Shown here: positions 8,408 through 17,986 of the stretch, piece after piece
How the letters are laid out: the number at the start of each line of letters is the position of its first letter
Numbering within the stretch: the first letter of the stretch is position 1
Assembly (NCBI GenBank): GCA_002280485.1
Contig: NCED01000029.1
Span: forward strand, 1 to 44,657
Length of the DNA stretch: 44,657 bases
Reading direction: 5' to 3'
DNA from: Caulobacterales bacterium 32-69-10
Lineage (GTDB): Bacteria; Pseudomonadota; Alphaproteobacteria; Caulobacterales; Caulobacteraceae
Translations under genes and position numbers: made by a program
The notes under the pieces: model-generated
Told to the model about the DNA's origin: nothing
Database searches by the model: none
Seen by the model: only the letters and a program-made list of their open reading frames with translations

Positions 8408-9858
8408 CGGCGCTGGAACTCCGGGCTCATGAGGAATAGGGCGAAGGCTTCGTCACGACTTTCGGCGCGAGCCAGAGCGGTCGCTGTGCGGGAGGTCAGG
8501 CGGGCCCCGAGCACCGCACGCGCCGCCTCCACCGGCGCGCCCTGCGGCGAGAATCGGCGCGCGAAGCCCCGCGACCACGACAGTCGCTTCACCAGAGCGT
8601 CCGGCGCCGCCCAATCGGAGGCGAGGTCCGACCAGCCGTCAGGCTGCGGCGCCGAGAATGGGCGCTGACCCAAGGTGCGCAAGGGGACTTCCACTTCCCG
8701 GTTGGGATCGGCGGGGACGGCGTCGGCGGCCCGGTAGCTGGAGACCAGGAACTCATAGGGTGTTTTCAGCTTGGCGGCCGGCGCTACCCACGCCTCTGGA
8801 TCCTCGATCAGCGCGTTGGCGACGGCGCTCAGATCGCCGCCGCTGCGGGTCCAGGTCGCTTCCAGCCGGGAAACGAGAGCGGGCGGGGGTTCGTCGGAGA
8901 CAAAGTGGATGGCAAGTTTGCGTGCGAGGTGCCTGGCGGCAGAGGGGTGGGCGGCCAGATCGGCTAGGATGGCGGTCGCCTGGTCGTCGCCGCCTTCGCG
9001 ATAATTGCGCCCCATGACCCGACGGGGGCCAGGTTCATGCAGGTCGGCGCGGTAGAGGTAGGAATAGGTTCGCGCCCCGGCGTTGGCGCCGCCCATGGTC
9101 CAGCCCGTCAGGGCGCGAGCGAGTTCGGTGACGTCGGCCTGGGTGTAGCCTCCGTCCACGCCCACCGTATGCAACTCGAGGATCTCTCTCGCCAGGTTCT
9201 CGTTCAAGCCGGCTTTGCGCAGCCGCCCGATCGCACTTTGCGGCCCGACCGAGCGGGCCTGGTCCAGATAGAGCAGCATGGCCGGATGGCGCGAAGTTGC
9301 AGCTACAAGGTCGCCGAAGCGGCCGAAGACATGCGGCCGGATCGCCTCCCGCTCGAATGGGCCCACAGAAGCCGTCATCAACACGGATTTGCGCGAGACG
9401 GTGAAGTGGTTGGCCCAGAATAGCGTCCACCGTTCCCGAAAGCCTTCCGTTGTCGCGGCGGCCAACTGGACCCGGCTAAGCATCTCCGACGCCACGGCCA
9501 GCCGGAGTGGCCGGATCGCCTCGCGGCGCGCCCTGATGTCCTCGCGAGGAGCGCCAGTCTGCGTTGCCGCCATACCGCTTTCGCGCACTGTCGCCAAAGA
9601 GCGGCGCCCGCGCGCGCGGCTTGCCTCGCTAATCGACTTCAAGCCCGCCTTATAATCTGCGACGATTTGATAGCTTTCCCGCATCGACGGCAGCGGGCCG
9701 TCAGGACCCTGGGGTTGGTCGGCGCCCTGGCGTCGAATCTGCTGCTTAAGCCAACCGCGCGGATCGGCGCGCACGGCGGCGATCTCTCCCGGGCGCGCAC
9801 CCAGGCCGAAGCGGGTGACGGCGATGGCGGCTTGCAGGTCACGGTCGGCGGCGGCCAT
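8404..9858 (-). CDS. DUF1800 family protein
   Basis: A 484-residue protein with the DUF1800 signature: ITRFGLGARPGE-like N-terminus (here VTRFGLGARPGEIAAV), WANHFTVSRKS, GLNENLAREILELHTVGVDGGYTQ and DVTELARALTGWT. The C-terminal part contains RPFSAPQPDGWSD. No classical Sec signal is visible. It is translated first and overlaps the DUF1501 start by ATGA, so the two are coupled. DUF1800 function is unknown; the pairing with a Tat-exported partner is the main clue. It lies divergent to ATP12 with an 82-bp gap (9859-9940) that should hold both promoters. Confidence 0.88.
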   Translation of the reverse strand: MAAADRDLQAAIAVTRFGLGARPGEIAAVRADPRGWLKQQIRRQGADQPQGPDGPLPSMRESYQIVADYKAGLKSISEASRARGRRSLATVRESGMAATQTGAPREDIRARREAIRPLRLAVASEMLSRVQLAAATTEGFRERWTLFWANHFTVSRKSVLMTASVGPFEREAIRPHVFGRFGDLVAATSRHPAMLLYLDQARSVGPQSAIGRLRKAGLNENLAREILELHTVGVDGGYTQADVTELARALTGWTMGGANAGARTYSYLYRADLHEPGPRRVMGRNYREGGDDQATAILADLAAHPSAARHLARKLAIHFVSDEPPPALVSRLEATWTRSGGDLSAVANALIEDPEAWVAPAAKLKTPYEFLVSSYRAADAVPADPNREVEVPLRTLGQRPFSAPQPDGWSDLASDWAAPDALVKRLSWSRGFARRFSPQGAPVEAARAVLGARLTSRTATALARAESRDEAFALFLMSPEFQRR

Positions 9859-9940
9859 CTCGATCCTCGCCAGCGGGCTTGCCGGTCCCTAGATAACGCA
9901 ACTCGGCGGCTCATCCGTCGCTGTTTCGTGAGGCGAAACC

Positions 9941-10645
9941 ATGACTGAACCGGCCCGCCCCCGCCGCTTTTACGAGGTTGTGAGCGTGGAGCCCGTGGAT
10001 GGCGGCTTCGCCCTGCGGCTGGACGGGCGCAGCGGAAAGACCGCGGGCGGCAAACCCCTGGTCGCCCCGACCCTGGCGCGGGCTGAGCTGATCGCCAGCG
10101 AGTGGGACGGGCAGGCCGAGACGATCGACTTTTCTCGCATGCCGGCCACGCGCCTGGCCTTCACCGCCATCGACCGCACCCCGGAGGCGCGCGCGGGCCT
10201 CGCCAATGAGGTCGCCGCCTACGCCGGCTCGGACCTGCTCTGCTACATCGCCGAGCATCCCACCCTCCTGGCCGAACAGGAGGTCGCCGCCTGGGGGCCG
10301 TGGCTGGCATGGGCCGAGCGCGAGCTGGGCGTGGCGCTGCGGCCGTCGCTCGGCATCGCCCACGCCCCCCAGCCGGAGGCTTCGCTGGCCCGGGTGAAGG
10401 CCCTGGCCGAGGCGATGGACGACTTCGCCCTGACCGGTCTGGTCTACGCGGCCGGCCTCTACGGCTCGGCCGTGCTGGCCCTGGCCGTCGTGCATGGCGC
10501 CCTGGACGCGGGCGAGGCCTTCGAGCTGTCGCGTCTGGACGAGGCGTTCCAGCAGGAGCGGTGGGGGGTGGACGAGGAAGCCGCCCAGCGGACCGAGGGT
10601 CTGCGAACCGAAGCGGCGATGATCGGGCGGTGGTTCGCCAGCTAG
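9941..10645 (+). CDS. ATP12-family F1-ATPase assembly chaperone
   Basis: A 234-residue ATP12 homologue, the chaperone needed for assembly of the alpha subunit into F1-ATP synthase in mitochondria and alphaproteobacteria. Family blocks are RRFYEVVSVEPVDGGFALRLDGRSGKTAGGKPL, EWDGQAETIDFSRMPATRLAFTAIDR, YAGSDLLCYIAEHP, and the acidic C-terminal helices ending RWGVDEEAAQR. The length is normal. It starts at ATG 9941 after a short divergent intergenic region and ends in front of a hairpin shared with the convergent DAHP synthase gene. No ATP synthase genes are in the window. Confidence 0.9.
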   Translation: MTEPARPRRFYEVVSVEPVDGGFALRLDGRSGKTAGGKPLVAPTLARAELIASEWDGQAETIDFSRMPATRLAFTAIDRTPEARAGLANEVAAYAGSDLLCYIAEHPTLLAEQEVAAWGPWLAWAERELGVALRPSLGIAHAPQPEASLARVKALAEAMDDFALTGLVYAAGLYGSAVLALAVVHGALDAGEAFELSRLDEAFQQERWGVDEEAAQRTEGLRTEAAMIGRWFAS

Positions 10646-10650
10646 CCTCA

Positions 10651-10686
10651 AGCCTCCCCCGGCCGCACGCGGCCAGGGGAGGGGCT
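10651..10686. terminator. Hairpin between convergent ATP12 and DAHP synthase genes
   Basis: An inverted repeat, roughly CCTCCCCCGGCCGC / CGGCCAGGGGAGG, lies between the two convergent stop codons. It could act as a bidirectional terminator but has no T-run. It resembles the first block of repeat family B (CCTCCCCCGG then CCGGGGGAGG), so it may be a solo half-copy of that element. Confidence 0.5.
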
Positions 10687-10691
10687 CAGGT

Positions 10692-12071
10692 TCAGCCGGC
10701 CGCGCGCTGCGGCTTGGTATCGCGCTGGCCGCGTAGCTTCTCGGCGACCAGGAACGACAGCTCCAGGGCCTGTTCGGCGTTCAGGCGCGGGTCGCAGTGG
10801 GTGTGGTAGCGGTGGCTGAGCTCGTCCTCGGACAGGGCGCGGGCGCCGCCCAGGCATTCGGTGACGTTCTGCCCGGTCATCTCCAGGTGGACTCCGCCGG
10901 GGTGAACCCCTTCGGAATCAGCGATCTCCACGAAACTCCTCACCTCGGCCAGGATGCGGTCGAAGGGACGGGTCTTGTAGCCGTTGGCGGCCTTCAGCGT
11001 ATTGCCGTGCATCGGATCGGTGGCCCACACCACCTGCTTGCCCTCGCGCTTGGTCGCCGCCATGAGGCGGGGCAGGCGCTCGGCGATCTTGTCGGCGCCG
11101 AACCGGCCGTAGAGGGTCAGCCGCCCGGCCTCGTTGGCGGGGTTCAGGGCGTCGATCAGGCGCAGCAGGTCGTCGGACTCGAGCGTGCCGCCGACCTTCA
11201 TGCCGATGGGGTTCTTGACGCCTTTGCAGAACTCGATGTGCGCCCCGTCGAGCTGGCGGGTCCGCTCGCCGATCCACACCATGTGGGCCGAGGTGTCGTA
11301 CCAGTCGCCCGAGGTGGAATCGACGCGGGTCATCGCCTCTTCGTAGCCGAGCAGCAGGGCCTCGTGGCTGGTGAAGAACTCGACCTGGTGCAGGGTCGGC
11401 TGCTTCTCCGGCGTCAGGCCGATGGCGGCCATGAAGGACAGGCTCTCGGAGATCTTGTCCGAGAGCTCGCGGTATCGCGCGCCCTGCGGGCTGTCCGCCA
11501 CCATCCCCAAAGTCCACTTGTGGATATTGTAGAGGTCGGCGTAGCCGCCGGTGGCGAAGGCGCGCAGCAGGTTCAGCGTCGCCGCCGACTGGTGGTAGGC
11601 CTGCAGCAGGCGGTCGGGATTGGGGATCCGGTTCTCAGCGTCGAACGGCGAGCCGTTGATGTTGTCGCCCCTGTACGAAGGCAGGGTGACTCCATCGATG
11701 GTCTCGACGGGCTCGGAGCGCGGCTTGGCGAACTGACCAGCCATACGGCCGACTTTCACCACCGGCTTGCCGCCGGCGAAGGTCAGAACGACGGCCATCT
11801 GCAGGATCAGCCGGAAGGTGTCGCGGATGTTGTCGGCCGCGAACTCCTTGAAGCTCTCGGCGCAGTCGCCGCCTTGGAGCAGGAAGGCGTCGCCGCGCGC
11901 GACTTCGCCCAGCAGCGATTTCAGCCGGCGGGCTTCGCCTGCAAAAACCAGCGGCGGCATGGCGCGCAGGGTCTGCTCGACCCGCTCCAGGGCGGCGGTG
12001 TCGGGATAGTCCGCCGGGATATGTTTGGCGGGCTTCGATCTCCAGCTCGATGGGGTCCAACGCTCGGTCAT
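10692..12071 (-). CDS. 3-deoxy-7-phosphoheptulonate synthase, class II (plant type)
   Basis: A 459-residue DAHP synthase that condenses phosphoenolpyruvate and erythrose 4-phosphate, the first step of the shikimate pathway. Class II motifs include [15 protein letters not shown] at the N-terminus, [69 protein letters not shown] and the C-terminal [18 protein letters not shown]. The start is placed at the ATG at 12071; the frame stays open upstream to 12410 only because it crosses the GC-rich repeats there. No regulatory domain beyond the class II fold is visible. Single gene, convergent with ATP12. Confidence 0.95.
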   Translation of the reverse strand: MTERWTPSSWRSKPAKHIPADYPDTAALERVEQTLRAMPPLVFAGEARRLKSLLGEVARGDAFLLQGGDCAESFKEFAADNIRDTFRLILQMAVVLTFAGGKPVVKVGRMAGQFAKPRSEPVETIDGVTLPSYRGDNINGSPFDAENRIPNPDRLLQAYHQSAATLNLLRAFATGGYADLYNIHKWTLGMVADSPQGARYRELSDKISESLSFMAAIGLTPEKQPTLHQVEFFTSHEALLLGYEEAMTRVDSTSGDWYDTSAHMVWIGERTRQLDGAHIEFCKGVKNPIGMKVGGTLESDDLLRLIDALNPANEAGRLTLYGRFGADKIAERLPRLMAATKREGKQVVWATDPMHGNTLKAANGYKTRPFDRILAEVRSFVEIADSEGVHPGGVHLEMTGQNVTECLGGARALSEDELSHRYHTHCDPRLNAEQALELSFLVAEKLRGQRDTKPQRAAG

Positions 12072-12170
12072 GACAGGTCTCGTGTGGCGCGGGCGAGCCC
12101 GCACCGGTTCAAAATGGAGCGCTGATATAGGGGCAAAGCGGCCCAAGGGCAAAGTTTGGGGCCTCAACCT

Positions 12171-12230
12171 GCTTCCCCTCCCCCTGGAGGGGGGGGCGAC
12201 GGGGCGTGAGCCCCGCCGGGCGGGGGGAGC
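12171..12230. repeat. Palindromic repeat, family A copy 1
   Basis: The element begins CTTCCCCTCCCCCTGGAGGG and ends with a GCCGGGCGGGGGGAG block. It is one of four family A copies (12171-12230, 12281-12335, 24771-24825, 25114-25172). This copy and the next are inverted relative to one another across about 50 bp. It lies in the 5' leader of the DAHP synthase gene. Confidence 0.85.
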
Positions 12231-13585
12231 TATAAGTTGGGAGCGTCGTCTGTCGTAATGGCTGTGTCCGGGGCCGGCGCCCCCCCACCCCGCTCGGCGG
12301 GCGCCGAGCCGCCCTCCCCTCCAGGGGGAGGGGAAAAGACCATGCCCCGCCGCGCCGCGGCCAAGGCGGCGCAGGACGCCACGGCCAGGGCGCCCAGGCC
12401 CAGCCACCACTCCTGCCAGACCCCGAAGCTGAGGGCGCCGATGGTCAGATAGGCGCTGGCGCAGGCGGCGCAGGTGGCGGCCAGCGGCCGGTCACGGGCT
12501 TCCATGGCGTCGATGCGCCCGCCCAGCCACAGCCAGAACAGGGTGGCGATTCCCGCGCCGATCGCCCCCAGCTCCAGCCAGATCTGGATGGCGGCGTTGT
12601 GAGTGTGCAGGGGGATCTGGGGCGAGAAGGTGCGGGCTGCGTCGAGGCCCCAGCCGAGAAACGGCCGCTCCAGGATGCGGTCGGCGGCGAAGCGCCAGAT
12701 GTCGGTGCGGATCGCCCACGACTGCACACGGATATCGCCCTCGGCGGCTTGGATCAGGGGCCCGTTGCCAAGGGCGTGGACGATCAGGGGGGCGGCCAGG
12801 AAGTAGAACGCCACGCCGCCGACCCAGGCCAGCAGGGCCGGGCGCCCCCAGAACCGCACCGCCATGAAGACCGCCGCCGAGACGGCCAAGGCGGCGAGCG
12901 GCGCGTCGGCGTTGAGGAGGTAGCCGCCGCCCACCATGGCCGCCGCCATGATCCCGGCGGGGATCGGCCACCCGGCCTGCTCCAGCCGCAGGTAGGCGGG
13001 CCAGAACAGCAGGGCGAGCACATAGGCCACCCGGGCCACGTCGCGCATGGCCCAGTCCGGGCGTTGCGGCTGGCCGGCGGCGGCCCGGATCCACTGATAG
13101 ATCTCAGCCTTTGTCACCGCGTCGATCCCGAAGACGACGGTGATGGCGAGCAGGCCGACGGCCAGCACCAGGCTGGCGCGCGCGCCGGCCGCCTTCGACA
13201 GCATCAGGGCGCCGCCGACGAACGCGCCGTATAGGCCGAGCTGCAGGGCCAGCTTCAGCCCGGTCATCGACTCGACACTGAAGTCGCGCGGCGCGGCCGG
13301 GACGGCGACGCCCCAGGCCATGGAGGCCAGGGCCCACAAGACGAGGGCCAGCAGCAGGCCCTGGCCCAGGTCGGGGCGGCGGCTGCGGTACAGCAGCGGC
13401 AGGCAGAGCAGGCCGGCCAGGGCGACGATGGCCGCGAAGCCCAGGCTCCACAGATAGGCGATCAGGGGGGTGAGCCCGGCGACGCCGGTGACCACCCAGC
13501 CGGCCCAGCGGCTTTCACGCACCGGAGGCGGGGCGTCGGCCGGGACGGCCTCGTCCAGGTCCGCTCCCGTCTGCGCCAGACTCAT
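12230..13585 (-). CDS. O-antigen ligase/polymerase-like membrane protein
   Basis: A 451-residue polytopic inner-membrane protein with about ten to eleven hydrophobic helices. The periplasmic-loop motif [14 protein letters not shown], followed by [20 protein letters not shown], is typical of the WaaL/Wzy O-antigen ligase family (conserved His-Asn and Glu-x-Gly). It probably transfers or polymerises a lipid-linked glycan; the substrate is unknown. The start at 13585 overlaps the glutathione reductase stop (ATGA). The last about 35 residues ([18 protein letters not shown] and onward) are encoded by palindromic repeat A copy 2, so the original C-terminus was probably replaced when the repeat inserted. 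Confidence 0.8.
   Translation of the reverse strand: MSLAQTGADLDEAVPADAPPPVRESRWAGWVVTGVAGLTPLIAYLWSLGFAAIVALAGLLCLPLLYRSRRPDLGQGLLLALVLWALASMAWGVAVPAAPRDFSVESMTGLKLALQLGLYGAFVGGALMLSKAAGARASLVLAVGLLAITVVFGIDAVTKAEIYQWIRAAAGQPQRPDWAMRDVARVAYVLALLFWPAYLRLEQAGWPIPAGIMAAAMVGGGYLLNADAPLAALAVSAAVFMAVRFWGRPALLAWVGGVAFYFLAAPLIVHALGNGPLIQAAEGDIRVQSWAIRTDIWRFAADRILERPFLGWGLDAARTFSPQIPLHTHNAAIQIWLELGAIGAGIATLFWLWLGGRIDAMEARDRPLAATCAACASAYLTIGALSFGVWQEWWLGLGALAVASCAALAAARRGMVFSPPPGGEGGSAPAERGGGAPAPDTAITTDDAPNL
12281..12335. repeat. Palindromic repeat, family A copy 2 (inside a coding end)
   Basis: It is inverted relative to copy 1: CCCCCCACCCCGCTCGGCGG through GCCGAGCCGCCCTC to CCTCCAGGGGGAGGGGAA. It forms the 3' coding end of the O-antigen-ligase-like gene on the minus strand. 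Copies 1 and 2 together make a long composite palindrome between that gene and the DAHP synthase gene. Confidence 0.85.
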
Positions 13586-14970
13586 TCGGCCGCCTTCAGT
13601 TCGGGCGGCACATATTTGTCGCGCAGGGTGACCAGCTCCTCGGCCGCGGTGGGGTGCAGGGCGCAGGTGTCGTCCCACTGGGCCTTGGTCAGGCCGGCCT
13701 TCACCGCCACGGCGGCGATCTGGATCATCTCGGCGCTGTCGGGTCCGACGATGTGCACGCCCAGAACCCGGCCGGTGTCGGCGTCGACCACCATCTTCAT
13801 CAGCATCCGCGACTCGTCGCCGACGAAGCCGGTCTTCATCGGGCGGAAGCGGGTCATGTAGACGTCGACATGGGCGAAGGCGTGGCGGGCCTCGGCTTCG
13901 GTCATGCCGACCACGCCGACGGGCGGCTGCGAGAACACGGCGGTGGAGACGTCCAGGTGGTCGAACCGGGTCGGCTTGTCGTTGAACTCGGTGTCGGCGA
14001 AGGCGTGGCCCTCACGGATCGCCACCGGGGTCAGGTTGATGCGGTCGGTCACGTCGCCGATGGCCCAGATATGACCCACGTTGGTCTTCGACCACTCGTC
14101 GACGGCGACGGCGCCCCCCTCGGTCAGCTTCACCCCCGCCGTGTCCAGGCCCAGCCCCTCGACATAGGGCTCCCTGCCGGTGGCGAACATCACCTGGTCG
14201 GTGGTCAGCCGCATGCCGTTGGTCATGATGCTGTCGAGCGTGCCGTCCTCGTTCTTGACGATGGACTCGTGCTCGGTCTGCAGGGCGACGCGCAGGCCGG
14301 ACTTGTGGAATTCGTCGGCGAGGTGGGCGCGGACGTCCTCGTCGAAGCCGCGCAACAGGTTGGAGCCGCGGTAGACCAGGGTGGTCTTCACGCCGAGGGC
14401 GTGGAAGATGCAGGCGAACTCCACGGCGATATAGCCGCCGCCCACCACCACGATGCTGCGAGGCAGGTCGGGCAGGTGGAAGGCCTCGTTGGAGGTGATG
14501 GCGTTCTCGATCCCCGGCACGGCGGGGACCTTGGGCCGTCCGCCGGTGGCGATGAGGATCCTGGCGGCGGTGACCGACTTGTCCAGCCCGACCAGCTCGA
14601 TCGTATGCGGGTCGGTGAAGCGGGCCTTGGCCTGGAACAGGTCGGCGCCGGCCTTGGCCAGGTTCGAGGCGTAAATCCCTGAAAGCCTGGAGATTTCCAG
14701 GTCCTTGTTGATCAGGAACTCGCGCCAGTCGAAGCGGACGCCTTCGCAGCCGGTCCAGCCGTACGCCTTGGCCAGTTTGAAGGTCTTGGCGAATTCGGAA
14801 GCGTAAACCATCAGCTTCTTGGGCACGCAGCCCCGGACGACGCAGGTGCCGCCGATCCGGAACTCCTCGGCCACCGCCACGCGGGCGCCGGACATGGCCG
14901 CCACCCGGGCGGCCCGCACCCCGCCGGAGCCGGCGCCGATGACGAACAGGTCGTAGTCGTATTCAGCCAT
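13582..14970 (-). CDS. gor: Glutathione-disulfide reductase
   Basis: A 462-residue flavoprotein disulfide reductase that regenerates reduced glutathione with NADPH. FAD-binding motif GAGSGGVRAARVAA lies at the N-terminus. The redox-active pair is in GGTCVVRGCVPKK (Cys43/Cys48). The NADPH-binding Rossmann motif is VVVGGGYIAVEFA, then YRGSNLLRGFD. FAD motif AIGDVTDRINLTPVAI and the dimerisation-domain HPTAAEELVTL (catalytic His) are present. Length is normal. It is preceded by a 93-bp gap after rpiA and overlaps the next membrane gene, so it may start its own transcript. Confidence 0.95.
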   Translation of the reverse strand: MAEYDYDLFVIGAGSGGVRAARVAAMSGARVAVAEEFRIGGTCVVRGCVPKKLMVYASEFAKTFKLAKAYGWTGCEGVRFDWREFLINKDLEISRLSGIYASNLAKAGADLFQAKARFTDPHTIELVGLDKSVTAARILIATGGRPKVPAVPGIENAITSNEAFHLPDLPRSIVVVGGGYIAVEFACIFHALGVKTTLVYRGSNLLRGFDEDVRAHLADEFHKSGLRVALQTEHESIVKNEDGTLDSIMTNGMRLTTDQVMFATGREPYVEGLGLDTAGVKLTEGGAVAVDEWSKTNVGHIWAIGDVTDRINLTPVAIREGHAFADTEFNDKPTRFDHLDVSTAVFSQPPVGVVGMTEAEARHAFAHVDVYMTRFRPMKTGFVGDESRMLMKMVVDADTGRVLGVHIVGPDSAEMIQIAAVAVKAGLTKAQWDDTCALHPTAAEELVTLRDKYVPPELKAAE

Positions 14971-15063
14971 GGGGTTCCCTCGCGCTGTCCGGCTCTAATC
15001 CGAGTTGGGGCGCGAGCCAACCGTATCGACTCCCAGTCGCCCGCTCTTCGAGGGAGAAGGTGG

Positions 15064-15759
15064 TTATGGCGTGATGCGCTCCACGCCGGCGTCCGTGCCC
15101 AGCAGGCACTCGTCGGCGAGGTCGAGGAAGAGGCCATGGTCGATGACGCCGGTGACGGCCTTCAGCGCCGCGGCGAGCAGGGGCGGGTCAGGGATGGCGC
15201 CGCAGGGGATGTCGTAGATCAGGCCGCCGCCGTCGGTCCTGACCGGGGCGCCGTCGCGGATGCGCAGGGACGGGGCTGCGCCGAGGTCGCATTCGGCCAG
15301 GGCGTCGAACAGTCGCCGGGCGGTGGTGGTGTGGCCGAAGGCGACCACCTCGACGGGCAGGGGAAAGCGGCCCAGGGTCTTCACCTTCTTGGCGGCGTCG
15401 GCGATGACGACGCAGCGGCGCGACGCCTCCCACACCAGCTTCTCGCGCAGCAGGGCGGCCCCGCCGCCCTTGATCAGGGACAGGCCCGGCCCGACCTCGT
15501 CGGCCCCGTCGACGGTCAGGTCGATGCGGCCGGCCTCGTCCAGGGCCAGCAGCGGCAGGCTCAGCTTCGTGGCCAGGGCCTCGGTGGCGGCGGAGGTGGC
15601 GACGCAGCGCAGCTTCAGCCCCTCGATGGTGGCGCGCACCGCCAGCGCCTCGACGAAATAGGCCGCGGTCGAGCCTGTGCCCAGGCCCACGGTCATGCCG
15701 TCCTCGACCAGCCGTGCGGCGGCCTGGCCGGCGATCCGCTTCTGGTCGTCCGCGCTCAT
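15064..15759 (-). CDS. rpiA: Ribose-5-phosphate isomerase A
   Basis: A 231-residue enzyme interconverting ribose 5-phosphate and ribulose 5-phosphate in the pentose phosphate pathway. Family motifs are [15 protein letters not shown] (phosphate loop), [24 protein letters not shown] (active-site Asp and Lys region), and the C-terminal [19 protein letters not shown]. Its start overlaps the glmU stop (ATGA), so it is translated from the same message as glmU. Everything typical of the family is present. Confidence 0.95.
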   Translation of the reverse strand: MSADDQKRIAGQAAARLVEDGMTVGLGTGSTAAYFVEALAVRATIEGLKLRCVATSAATEALATKLSLPLLALDEAGRIDLTVDGADEVGPGLSLIKGGGAALLREKLVWEASRRCVVIADAAKKVKTLGRFPLPVEVVAFGHTTTARRLFDALAECDLGAAPSLRIRDGAPVRTDGGGLIYDIPCGAIPDPPLLAAALKAVTGVIDHGLFLDLADECLLGTDAGVERITP

Positions 15760-17108
15760 TGGGGGGGGCTCTCCGGTTTCTTCTTCATGGCTCGGAAACG
15801 GGCGGCCCAGCCGGGCTTCTCGACCTGCTGGCCGCGGCCCAGGGCCAGGGCGTCGGGGGCGACGTCCCGGGTGATCACCGAGCCGGAGCCGACATAGGCG
15901 CCGTCGCCGACCGTGACCGGGGCGACCAGGGCGGTGTCGGAGCCGATGAAGGCGCCCTTGCCCACCACGGTGCGGGCCTTGGTGAAGCCGTCGTAATTGC
16001 AGAAGATCGTACCGGCGCCGATGTTGGCGCCCTCGCCGACCTCGCCGTCGCCCAGATAGGCTAGGTGGTTGGCCTTGGCGCCGGCCCCGACGGTGACGTT
16101 CTTGACCTCGACGAAGTTGCCGATGTGGGCGCCCGGACCGATGTCGGCGCCGGGGCGCAGGCGCGCGTGGGGGCCGACGATGGCGCCTTCACGCACCACG
16201 GCGCCTTCGACATGGCTGAAGGCGCGGATGACCGCCCCGGTCTCGACGGCGACGCCGGGGCCGAACACCACGTAGGGCTCGACGATGCTGCCGGGGGCCA
16301 GGGCGGTGTCCCAGGAGAAGTGGACGGTCTCCGGGGCGGGCATCTGCACCCCGGAGGCCAGGGCCTCGGCGCGGCGGCGGCGCTGGAACACCTGCTCGGC
16401 GTGGCTGAGCTGGGCGGCGGTGTCCGCCCCCATCACCGCCTCTTCGGGAGCGATGAAGGCGCGCACGCTGGTGCCTTCGCCGGCGGCCATGCCGACCACG
16501 CCGGTCAGGTAGTATTCACCCTTGGCGTTGTCGTTGGTCAGGCGGGACAGCCACCCGAACAGGGCGCCGCGCTCGGCGCACAGCATGCCGGCGTAACAGG
16601 CGCGGACGGTCTTCTCCTCGATCGTCGCCTCCTTGGGTTCGACGATGCGGATGACGTGGCCGTCGGCGCCGCGGATCAGCCGGCCGTAGAGCAGGGTGTC
16701 GTGCGGCTCGAAGCCCAGCAGGGCCATCGCCGCCCCGGCCTGGCGCATGGCGAACAGGGGCTCGAGGTCGGCGGGGGCGAGCAGGGGGCAGTCGGCGTTG
16801 GTGACCACCACGTCGCCGGCGAAGTCGGCCAGGGCCTCGCGGGCGGCCAGAACCGCGTGGCCGGTGCCCAGCGGCGGGTCCTGAACCACCACGGCGGCCT
16901 CGCCCAGGCGGCGGACGACCGCCTCGCGCACGGCGGGGCTGTGGGTCCCGACCACCACCACGATGCGCTCGCAGCCGATGGCCGATACAGTGTCGATGAT
17001 GCGGTCGAGCATGGTGCGCCCGCCGACCTTATGCAGGACCTTGGGCAGGGACGACTTCATCCGCGTGCCCTGGCCTGCGGCCATGATGACGGCGGCCCGT
17101 GCGGCCAT
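15756..17108 (-). CDS. glmU: Bifunctional UDP-N-acetylglucosamine pyrophosphorylase / glucosamine-1-phosphate acetyltransferase
   Basis: A 450-residue bifunctional enzyme making UDP-GlcNAc for peptidoglycan and lipopolysaccharide. The N-terminal uridyltransferase domain carries [40 protein letters not shown] and [12 protein letters not shown]. The C-terminal half is a left-handed beta-helix of hexapeptide repeats with the acetyltransferase region [20 protein letters not shown] and [11 protein letters not shown]. It is the first gene of a minus-strand group with rpiA and diverges from gph across a 93-bp gap (17109-17201) that should contain both promoters. Confidence 0.95.
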   Translation of the reverse strand: MAARAAVIMAAGQGTRMKSSLPKVLHKVGGRTMLDRIIDTVSAIGCERIVVVVGTHSPAVREAVVRRLGEAAVVVQDPPLGTGHAVLAAREALADFAGDVVVTNADCPLLAPADLEPLFAMRQAGAAMALLGFEPHDTLLYGRLIRGADGHVIRIVEPKEATIEEKTVRACYAGMLCAERGALFGWLSRLTNDNAKGEYYLTGVVGMAAGEGTSVRAFIAPEEAVMGADTAAQLSHAEQVFQRRRRAEALASGVQMPAPETVHFSWDTALAPGSIVEPYVVFGPGVAVETGAVIRAFSHVEGAVVREGAIVGPHARLRPGADIGPGAHIGNFVEVKNVTVGAGAKANHLAYLGDGEVGEGANIGAGTIFCNYDGFTKARTVVGKGAFIGSDTALVAPVTVGDGAYVGSGSVITRDVAPDALALGRGQQVEKPGWAARFRAMKKKPESPPQ

Positions 17109-17201
17109 AGGCGCTCCCTAGAATCGGCTTTGCGATTGCCCGCCCGCGGGATTTAGCCGAAACGGCGGGACCTTTCGACAGCCGAAACGGGCCGAGACTC
17201 C

Positions 17202-17855
17202 ATGACGCGACCTCAAGCCGATCTGGCCGGCGCCACCATCGCCTTCGACCTCGACGGAACCCTGGTCGAGACGGCGCCCGATCTGATCGGGTCGCTGAAC
17301 AGTTTCGCCGCCGCCGGCGCGGCCCTGGACGAGGCCGAGGTCCCCGGCCTGTTCAACCGGTTCATCGACGTCTACCTCGGCCGGATCGCCTCGGAGAGCC
17401 GCCCGTTCCCGGGAGTGGAGGCGGCGCTGGACGATCTGGCCGCCGCCGGCGCGCGGCTGGCGGTCTGCACCAACAAGCGCACCGACCTGACCCTCGCCCT
17501 GCTGGACGCCCTGCAGCTGACCCAGCGCTTCGACGCCATCATCGGCGCCGATCTGGCCCCCGCCGCCAAGCCGGACGCCAGCCACTTCCTGCACACGATC
17601 AGGACGGCTGGGGGCGATCCGGCCTTCGCCCTGATGGTCGGCGACAGCTTCAACGACGTGGAATCGGCCCGGCGCGCGGGGGCGCCCACGGTGCTGGTGT
17701 CGTTCGGCTACACCGACACGCCGGCCGCCGAATTGGGGGCGCAGGCGGTGATCGACCATTTCGACGAACTGCCCCCGATATCGAAGCGTCTGCTCAGCGC
17801 CTTGCGGCGCGGGGACGGCTCCGTTATAGCACCGCCCTCCCAGGCGGACGCGTAG
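17202..17855 (+). CDS. gph: Phosphoglycolate phosphatase-like HAD hydrolase, overlaps tRNA-Val
   Basis: A 217-residue HAD hydrolase. Motif I FDLDGTLVETAPDLIGSLN (nucleophile Asp), motif II VCTNKRTD, motif III Lys in AAKPDASHF and motif IV MVGDSFNDVESARRAGAP match Gph, which removes 2-phosphoglycolate from DNA repair or metabolism. It is divergent from glmU. The last three codons and the TAG stop lie inside the following tRNA-Val gene: the stop codon is nucleotides 8-10 of the tRNA. The natural C-terminus therefore depends on the tRNA sequence, and transcription of gph must run into the tRNA. Confidence 0.88.
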   Translation: MTRPQADLAGATIAFDLDGTLVETAPDLIGSLNSFAAAGAALDEAEVPGLFNRFIDVYLGRIASESRPFPGVEAALDDLAAAGARLAVCTNKRTDLTLALLDALQLTQRFDAIIGADLAPAAKPDASHFLHTIRTAGGDPAFALMVGDSFNDVESARRAGAPTVLVSFGYTDTPAAELGAQAVIDHFDELPPISKRLLSALRRGDGSVIAPPSQADA

Positions 17856-17920
17856 CTCAGCGGGAGAGCACTCCCTTCACACGGGAGGGGTCGTAGGTTC
17901 AATCCCTACCGCGTCCACCA
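17846..17920 (+). tRNA. tRNA-Val (anticodon CAC)
   Basis: A 75-nt cloverleaf with a 7-bp acceptor stem GGACGCG/CGCGTCC, D-arm GCTCAGCGGGAGAGC, anticodon stem CTCCC/GGGAG with loop TTCACAC (anticodon CAC), T-arm with GGTTCAATCC, and an encoded 3' CCA. It reads the GTG valine codon. Its first 10 nt overlap the end of gph and its terminal CA starts a 21-bp inverted repeat. Confidence 0.96.
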
Positions 17921-17986
17921 GCCTTCGCCCTATCGGGCTGCGGCTCGGCAAGCCAGGAGCGCTGTAGCCCGATAGGGCGAAGGCTG
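17919..17986. repeat. Perfect 21-bp inverted repeat directly after tRNA-Val
   Basis: Left arm 17919-17939 (CAGCCTTCGCCCTATCGGGC plus one base) and right arm 17966-17986 are exact reverse complements with a 26-nt loop. The left arm begins in the tRNA 3' CCA. It lacks a T-run, so if it stops transcription it is not a classic intrinsic terminator. It has the same long-stem, 26-29-nt-loop layout as the repeats at 28261 and 30851. Confidence 0.85.

Noticed and set aside
12072..12410. N-terminal extension of DAHP synthase
   Set aside because: The open frame only crosses palindromic repeats; family similarity begins at the ATG at 12071.
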